58,223 nucleotides of DNA from Myxosarcina sp. GA_180221_E-2-1-MAG-40_15 (lineage in GTDB: Bacteria > Cyanobacteriota > Cyanobacteriia > Cyanobacteriales > Xenococcaceae), in assembly GCA_020692205.1 (NCBI GenBank), contig JAIMKV010000025.1, positions 1-58,223 of the forward strand, written 5' to 3'. Both the position numbers and the translations under genes were made by a program. Under the pieces are notes generated by a model. It saw only the letters and a program-made list of their open reading frames with translations. It made no database searches and was not told the DNA's origin. Below, one piece after another: positions 53,291 to 58,223 of the stretch; the first letter of the stretch is position 1; each line of letters begins with the position of its first letter.

Positions 53291-53551
53291 ATGGATATTC
53301 AATTAATCAATATCGGTTTTGGTAATATTGTTTCAGCTAATCGTATTATTGCTATTGTCAGCCCAGAATCCGCACCAATCAAAAGAATTATTACTGAAGC
53401 CAGGGAAAAAAGCTTACTAATAGATGCAACTTATGGTCGTCGTACTCGTGCTGTGATTATTACAGATTCCTCCCATGTGGTGCTTTCGGCAATACAGCCT
53501 GAAACTGTAGCTCATCGCTTTGTAGTCAATAAAGATAGTAAAGAATCTTAG
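53291..53551 (+). CDS. remA: RemA-like DUF370 protein
   Basis: An 86-residue protein starting [20 protein letters not shown] and containing [19 protein letters not shown] and [20 protein letters not shown], the DUF370/RemA signature. In Bacillus RemA forms rings and activates matrix genes as a DNA-binding protein. In cyanobacteria the role is not clear. Just as in Bacillus it precedes gmk, 19 bases away, which supports a conserved operon. Confidence 0.9.
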   Translation: MDIQLINIGFGNIVSANRIIAIVSPESAPIKRIITEAREKSLLIDATYGRRTRAVIITDSSHVVLSAIQPETVAHRFVVNKDSKES

Positions 53552-53570
53552 CTAAATCAGATTATTGCCA

Positions 53571-54134
53571 ATGTCAGCCGAACAGCCAGGAAAACTGATT
53601 GTCATCACAGGGCCGAGTGGGGTAGGCAAAGGAACACTAATTAAATTACTGCTACAACGCCATCCCCAGCTGCGTCTATCCACCTCTGCTACTACTAGAC
53701 TACCTCGTCCAGGAGAAACAGATGGAGTAGAATATTATTTTCTCAATCAACAAGATTTTGAGACAGCTATTGCTAATCAGGAACTTTTAGAATGGGCAGA
53801 ATATGCAGGTGATTACTATGGTACGCCGAAGGCTCAGGTATTTCAACAGCTAGAGTCGGGAAACTCGGTTCTATTAGAAATAGAGTTAGCTGGTGCCAGG
53901 GCGATCGCTAAGATTTTTCCTGATGCCATACGTATTTTTATCCTACCTCCTTCCATCGCCAAACTTGAGCAAAGAATTAGAACCAGAGGTGCCAATTCGG
54001 AAGAATCTATTGCCAACAGACTAGCAATTGCCCAACAAGAAATTGCGGCTAGTGATGAATTTGAGTTTAAGATTGTCAATAATGACTTAGAAAAAGCGAT
54101 CGCTAGTCTAGAAACTATTATCTTTCGTGCTTAA
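53571..54134 (+). CDS. gmk: Guanylate kinase
   Basis: A 187-residue kinase with P-loop ITGPSGVGKGTL near 12-22, the GMP-binding TRLPRPGETDGVEYYFL near 43-59 and WAEYAGDYYGTP near 77-88. It makes GDP from GMP and ATP. ATG 53571 (MSAEQPG) is used; the frame could extend to TTG 53565. Confidence 0.96.
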   Translation: MSAEQPGKLIVITGPSGVGKGTLIKLLLQRHPQLRLSTSATTRLPRPGETDGVEYYFLNQQDFETAIANQELLEWAEYAGDYYGTPKAQVFQQLESGNSVLLEIELAGARAIAKIFPDAIRIFILPPSIAKLEQRIRTRGANSEESIANRLAIAQQEIAASDEFEFKIVNNDLEKAIASLETIIFRA

Positions 54135-54209
54135 TTAGTAATTTCCCTCCCATCGTTTAGCCTAGAAAATAGTTACAATCAAAGACAACATTATATATAG
54201 CATAGCTGC

Positions 54210-54821
54210 ATGATTCCTACCGTTATAGAAAGTTCAGGTCGCGGCGATCGCGCCTTTGATATTTATTCTCGTTTACTCAGAGAAAGAATTGTCTTTTTGG
54301 GACAACAAGTTACCGATGAAATCGCCAACCTAGTTGTTGCCCAGTTGCTATTTCTAGAAGCAGAAGATCCAGACAAGGATATTTACCTTTACATTAACTC
54401 TCCTGGTGGTTCGGTATCGGCAGGGATGGGGATGTTTGACACCATGAATCAGATTCGTCCTGATGTTTGTACTATTTGTATTGGTTTAGCGGCTAGCATG
54501 GGTGCTTTTTTGCTTAGCGCAGGACAAAAAGGTAAGCGGATGAGTTTGCCCAATTCCCGAATTATGATTCACCAGCCATTAGGTGGCGCACAGGGACAAG
54601 CAACTGATATTGAAATTCAGGCAAAAGAGATTTTATATCTCAAACAGAAACTTAACGGACATTTGGCAGATCATACAGGACAGCCTTTGTCCAAAATTGA
54701 AGAGGACACTGAAAGAGACTTTTTTATGTCTGCCGAAGAATCCAAAGAGTATGGTCTAATCGATCAGGTAATTTCGCGTCGCCCTTCTGCCACGAATCCT
54801 CCTGAACCAGTTGAAGCCTAA
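54210..54821 (+). CDS. clpP: ATP-dependent Clp protease proteolytic subunit
   Basis: A 203-residue ClpP with an intact triad: Ser96 in LAASMGAF, His121 in IMIHQPLGG and Asp170 in TERDFFM. It assembles with a Clp ATPase into the degradation barrel. Cyanobacteria have several ClpP and a ClpR without the triad; this is a catalytic one. No clpX or clpR is adjacent. It ends at a palindromic terminator. Confidence 0.95.
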   Translation: MIPTVIESSGRGDRAFDIYSRLLRERIVFLGQQVTDEIANLVVAQLLFLEAEDPDKDIYLYINSPGGSVSAGMGMFDTMNQIRPDVCTICIGLAASMGAFLLSAGQKGKRMSLPNSRIMIHQPLGGAQGQATDIEIQAKEILYLKQKLNGHLADHTGQPLSKIEEDTERDFFMSAEESKEYGLIDQVISRRPSATNPPEPVEA

Positions 54822-54859
54822 GTAGCCAAGAGTTTGAGATTGCTAACATCAATCTGTAT

Positions 54860-54907
54860 CAATAAACTGCGATCGCTGTGATTATTTAAGGCGATCGCAG
54901 TTTATTG
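54860..54907. terminator. 17-bp palindromic bidirectional terminator with HIP1 in both arms
   Basis: CAATAAACTGCGATCGC (54860-54876) and GCGATCGCAGTTTATTG (54891-54907) are perfect inverted arms with a 14-base loop. It lies between the converging clpP and DUF2808 genes. No T-run extends beyond, so it may depend on arm length. Confidence 0.75.
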
Positions 54908-54913
54908 ACCAAA

Positions 54914-55492
54914 TTAAATGTCAAAATCACGGTCACTAGACTCGTCAAACTGCAATCGAGCTGCCCCTAAATATATTCCTTGAGATTTTTCTCCCGCTGG
55001 AAAAGCAGTAACACCAAACAGATAAGTACCACCAAAATCGGGATTACGTTTGGGTTTTAAACCAATCGTAAAGGTAGTTCCAGGAGATACAGGTTCTGCT
55101 AGAGTTATCGTTATGGTTTCTGTCTCTGCATCCCATTGGGTTTCGGCGATCGCAATTGATTCGGTTCTGTTTCTGGCTGTCCCCACTGCGGCGATCGTTT
55201 GATCGAGTCGATAGTCAATTTTATCTGCTCCCTGACGCAGATTGATCTGAACCTTTTGCAGTGGTTCGTCTGCTGTTTGGGGCAGCAATAAGGTGAAATA
55301 GTATTTAGCGAATCTTACTCTAACCGTCCTAAAAGTAGTTATGGCATCGATTAACGTGGGTGGTTTGGCAAAAGTAACTGTACCATCAGCTAGCTGAACT
55401 GCTTGGGTAGCTGAAACAGTTAATCCCCATAGGCTTGTTCCTAATGCCAAAGTTATTCCCAAGCGTCGCCATTTTAACCTTAACTTATTCAT
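54914..55492 (-). CDS. DUF2808 exported protein
   Basis: A 192-residue protein with signal peptide (ITLALGTSLWGLTVSATQAV). The mature part has TFRTVRVRFAKYYFTLLLP and FTIGLKPKRNPDFGGTYLFG, the DUF2808 signature in which the motif K-P-x-R-N-P-x-x-G-G-x-Y-L-F-G is typical. The domain is nearly limited to cyanobacteria and its function is unknown. Confidence 0.85.
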   Translation of the reverse strand: MNKLRLKWRRLGITLALGTSLWGLTVSATQAVQLADGTVTFAKPPTLIDAITTFRTVRVRFAKYYFTLLLPQTADEPLQKVQINLRQGADKIDYRLDQTIAAVGTARNRTESIAIAETQWDAETETITITLAEPVSPGTTFTIGLKPKRNPDFGGTYLFGVTAFPAGEKSQGIYLGAARLQFDESSDRDFDI

Positions 55493-55621
55493 TAGCTTTA
55501 TTGATAAAATTAGCTGAAGTGAGCGGGTACTCGGTTTGTCGCCTCCATCTTATAGGGTAGATTACGCCTCACTCTAAGATTAATCAGATAAATTGAGGAA
55601 TCTGTGAGTTTTTTATTTGGG

Positions 55622-56518
55622 CTATTTATTTTGATGTTTTCTCATCGTATCTAGAAAAGCAAAAACCGCTGGGCTATGAAGGGCATTTTTGACAATTGCG
55701 GCTTTAATAACTCTTTCTAAAGGAATTGGTAAAGAATATACTTGAAGTTCAGCAGGAATAGGTTGAGCAGCCAGTCGCGGCATGATTGCAGCACCTAATC
55801 CTTGCATGGCCATACTGGTGATCGTTGAGTCTTCGCGCATCTCATAAGCGATATTGACTGATTCTTCTGAACGCTGTAAATATTTACGCACCGTTGCCGA
55901 ACAACTTTCAATCGACGAAAGAATTAAAGGATATGTCGCCAACTGTTTCCAAGTAAGTTTTGTTTGGCTCGAATTTAAGCTGCGGGGTAGCAACACCACG
56001 TATTCATCACGCTTAATTTCCCAGGTTTCCAACTCCTCAGAACAAGGTAAATGAATTAAACCAATATCAGCTTTACCCGAACGGAGTAAATTTTCTGTCT
56101 CAAGATCCTCTTCAGCCTCGGTAACACTGACGCTAATCAAAGGAAATTGACTACGAAACTGAGCAATCAATGCGGGTAAAATATGAGTTGCGGCACTACG
56201 AAAAGATACCAGTCTGACATTTCCTCCTTTTAAACCTTTAGCTCGATTGGCTTCTGTTGCCATCTTCTGTAACAGATCTAAGATCTCTCTGGCTGGTAAG
56301 ATTAACTGCTCTCCTACTGAAGTCAGATCCGCGCCATTACGCCCCCGATGAAATAAGTTTATCCCCAACTCTGCTTCTAGGGTAGCGATCGCATGACTCA
56401 CGGCTGACTGGGAAATTTCCAGATGTAAAGCAGCCTCACTAAAATTGTGATAATCTGCTACCGCCACTAGGATTCGTAGCTGTGAGATTTTAAGTTTGTA
56501 TGGATTGATCGCACTCAT
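55622..56518 (-). CDS. LysR-family transcriptional regulator
   Basis: A 298-residue LysR regulator with N-terminal helix-turn-helix (LRILVAVADYHNFSEAALHL, SQSAVSHAIATLEAELGI) and a C-terminal periplasmic-binding-like effector domain (about 95-290). No obvious target is divergently placed, apart from the two small ORFs at 56749-57184, across 230 bases. The effector is unknown. Confidence 0.93.
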   Translation of the reverse strand: MSAINPYKLKISQLRILVAVADYHNFSEAALHLEISQSAVSHAIATLEAELGINLFHRGRNGADLTSVGEQLILPAREILDLLQKMATEANRAKGLKGGNVRLVSFRSAATHILPALIAQFRSQFPLISVSVTEAEEDLETENLLRSGKADIGLIHLPCSEELETWEIKRDEYVVLLPRSLNSSQTKLTWKQLATYPLILSSIESCSATVRKYLQRSEESVNIAYEMREDSTITSMAMQGLGAAIMPRLAAQPIPAELQVYSLPIPLERVIKAAIVKNALHSPAVFAFLDTMRKHQNK

Positions 56519-56748
56519 AAATCTAATTATTAATCTCTACGCCATATCTTGGTCGAATGTCTAGCTTGCATTATCGATCCCATCTGTTGACAAATTATGC
56601 TGACGGCTACCTTAAGATGCAATATTTACACTATTAATTTTACTCATACTTACCATGTTTGTTTTGTTTTGTAGATCACAAGTTAAGTAGTTACAGTTTA
56701 TTTAAAGCAACAAACAAGATTATAAACCTTAATCAATGGGAGTGAAAG

Positions 56749-56916
56749 ATGAAAATTATCTTACAGCCAGAAGCAAAAACTATTAGCGATCGCGAGTTAT
56801 TTGACAACCAAAAATATTTGATTAATTTAATTGATAAAATACCAGGTTTTTCTACCAATTTTCGTTCTAATTCGTGCCAGCAAGTAAAAGATATAAATCG
56901 TAAGGCTACATCCTAA
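56749..56916 (+). CDS. Small hypothetical protein (55 aa)
   Basis: A 55-codon frame with a GGGAG ribosome site 6 bases before its ATG (56749). It starts MKIILQPEAKTISDRELFDN and ends VKDINRKATS. The good ribosome site and its place behind a LysR gene make it plausible. No family is recognised. Confidence 0.5.
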   Translation: MKIILQPEAKTISDRELFDNQKYLINLIDKIPGFSTNFRSNSCQQVKDINRKATS

Positions 56917-56974
56917 CTTTCTGGTCAAATTACCGTTAATCTCGCTACAGTCGTTGAATATGGAGGTTGCAACT

Positions 56975-57184
56975 ATGAAAATAATTAAGTCAATTAATAA
57001 GTTATGGCAAAAAATAGCCAGCGGTTTGGTTACTCACAAAAATGAGCCGCAGATCGAACAAAAACACGATCATAATGGCAATTTATATTGGCAGGCATAT
57101 GATTTTGCTACCAATAAATCTTACACTTTTATTTCCGAACATGATGTTAGGGTGTGGATTGAAGAGCGTTATCACTGCTTTTAA
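56975..57184 (+). CDS. Small hypothetical protein (69 aa)
   Basis: A 69-residue protein starting MKIIKSINKLWQKIASGLV at ATG 56975, with a GGAGG site 8 bases upstream. Its core HNGNLYWQAYDFATNKSYTF and VRVWIEERYHCF look like a compact folded unit. It probably shares a transcript with the 55-residue gene 58 bases before it. A terminator follows. Function unknown. Confidence 0.6.
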   Translation: MKIIKSINKLWQKIASGLVTHKNEPQIEQKHDHNGNLYWQAYDFATNKSYTFISEHDVRVWIEERYHCF

Positions 57185-57231
57185 TTGAATTTTGGGTAAA
57201 TCACTGAGCGTGATCGACAGTCCTTAAATAT

Positions 57232-57256
57232 GCGCCGTCGCTCGGCGCATTTCCCC
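57232..57256 (+). terminator. GC-rich hairpin after the small ORF pair
   Basis: ATGCGCCG (57232-57239) pairs with CGGCGCAT (57245-57252) around a 5-base loop, followed by a short TTTCC tract. It lies about 48 bases past the stop of the 69-residue gene. Confidence 0.6.
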
Positions 57257-57475
57257 TGACTAAAAATATATTAAGCAATAATGAATTGCTCCAAACTGTT
57301 GTCTAGAAAATTTCCGAGTCAAAAATATTAATCAAGGCGATCCCCAATGATTAGCAATCAGTAGCCAAAGCGATCGCTTTGGAAGTAAGCTCAAATTCAA
57401 CTGCTGTCTAATTTACGCAGATATTACTATCTTCTTAAATTCCGTAGCATCATGGGATATATTTTTAGACATAGA

Positions 57476-58097
57476 TTACTTTTGCATGTCTTCCATGTCC
57501 ATGTCTGAGTTGTTCATTTCTTCGGTAGACATAGAATTAGAGTCATCTTCTGAATCTGCACCTACTTCTGAATCTTCATTGATGTAGACTTCGCCATCTT
57601 CTTCGATTCTAACTACACCTGTATTCCGCTCTCCAGCTTCGTCGAGAGCTACTTCTAACACACCATTTTCGTTCACCATTGGTTCAAGTGGCAACAAAAC
57701 CATCATCCTGTCGTGCTGCACGAATAACCACAGGTACAGGTAATCCTTGCAAGGTATGCTCCTCGCCACCTTCTAAAGTTTGGTTTTCAGTAAAGCCGAT
57801 CGCTTGGTAATCAATCGCTGCGTTAGTGTTGTTTTTTAATATGACCTCTATCTCACCTTCGGTTTCGGGAAGAGTAACTACAGGTTCGCCATCATAACCT
57901 TCATCAATACTGTCATAAGCTCCTGATTCTGGTTCTACATTATCATTACCTTGTTCCAGCTCTAGATCGCCTTGAGGCATATTTTCGTGCATATCTGCCT
58001 TAGCTTCCACAGTAGTCAAAACTGGTAGCCCAATTAAAAAGGTGCTGAATAAAAGTTTGACTAGTCGAGAATTTAGTTTGGTTGATTTTTTGTTCAT
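57476..58097 (-). pseudogene. Frameshifted exported acidic protein
   Basis: The gene starts at 58097 with a signal peptide (LVKLLFSTFLIGLPVLTTVE, ending AKA) and reads to about 57700 (VVIRAARQDDG), then stops. The sequence continues in another phase with VLLPLEPMVNENGVLEVALD and EEDGEVYINEDSEV, ending at 57476. Near 57700 a T4 run (minus strand GGTTTTG) could lose one T to restore D-D-G-L-L-P-L-E-P. The whole would be about 205 residues, Asp/Glu-rich. It is either a recent pseudogene or a sequencing error. No family is recognised. Confidence 0.65.
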
Positions 58098-58223
58098 TAC
58101 TGTGCGTTGATATTTTTTGCTTGTAATTAAGATTAGATAATTACCTGGCTCAACTTCGTCTATTGCAAGTATGAAAATGCTGATGATAAATTATGCTTCA
58201 AATTGAATATGTCTAAAGGTATA

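Noticed and set aside
1-58223. CRISPR array
   Set aside because: No regularly spaced identical repeats were found; the tandem heptamers at 10008 and 11647 lack spacers.
1-58223. tRNA or rRNA genes
   Set aside because: Gaps were scanned for T-loop-like GGTTC and acceptor-stem pairing; nothing convincing.

Overview
The window is chromosomal DNA of a cyanobacterium. The octamer GCGATCGC (HIP1) recurs throughout, and several genes are cyanobacterial hallmarks: a DnaE polymerase subunit that ends in the N-half of the split DnaE intein, a high-light-inducible protein (Hlip), the nitrate permease NrtP under an NtcA-type promoter, a CrtW carotenoid ketolase and an RppA/RppB-type two-component pair. 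Coding is moderately AT-rich, with many short neighbouring units on both strands. I cannot name the genus; a unicellular or baeocyte-forming relative is plausible but unproven.

Layout. 1-5430 is a decayed accessory region. It holds remnants of a kdp potassium-ATPase locus (kdpC, kdpD), an IS630 fragment, two apparently intact toxin-antitoxin pairs (DUF433/DUF5615 and ParD/ParE), a retropepsin-like protease with a small partner, an attC-like palindrome, and a histidine kinase and response regulator fused by deletions. 5.2-9.9 kb carries a ClC chloride channel, nrtP and a helical protein. 10.2-15.1 kb has an orphan circularly permuted ATP-grasp gene, then lnt and argS. 15.1-19.9 kb is signalling: an ECF sigma factor and RskA-type anti-sigma pair, a DUF4394-DUF4114 exoprotein and a membrane Ser/Thr kinase. 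20-25.7 kb has a TldD/PmbA-type protein, toxin remnants between direct repeats, a HaeIII-like cytosine methyltransferase and dnaE-N, which overlaps the methyltransferase tail to tail.

25.9-30.1 kb contains what I consider the most interesting cluster: hli, a cytochrome-b6-like gene and crtW on one strand behind an HLR1/RpaB-like box, with a four-helix protein, a BON lipoprotein and an SDR enzyme nearby. 30.5-35.7 kb has three different MscS-type channels; two of them sandwich a protein that looks like a degenerate AAA/Orc-like ATPase with a winged helix. 36-45.6 kb holds an EcsC-like protein, a low-temperature-induced-like protein, an M48 protease, a GT4 glycosyltransferase, rppAB, an outer-membrane barrel and mgtE. 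45.7-50.2 kb has a methyltransferase, pentapeptide and MORN repeat proteins, and divergent tonB / exbB-exbD. 50.3-58.2 kb holds a histidine phosphatase, rqcH, remA-gmk, clpP, a DUF2808 protein, a LysR regulator, two small ORFs and a frameshifted exported protein.

How they work together. Many genes fit a light- and stress-exposed surface lifestyle: photoprotection (hli, crtW), osmotic relief (three MscS, ClC), Mg and nitrate uptake, envelope quality control, TonB-driven import and ribosome quality control. I saw no convincing rRNA, tRNA or CRISPR array. All family calls come from reading the sequence and remembered family motifs; no database search was run.
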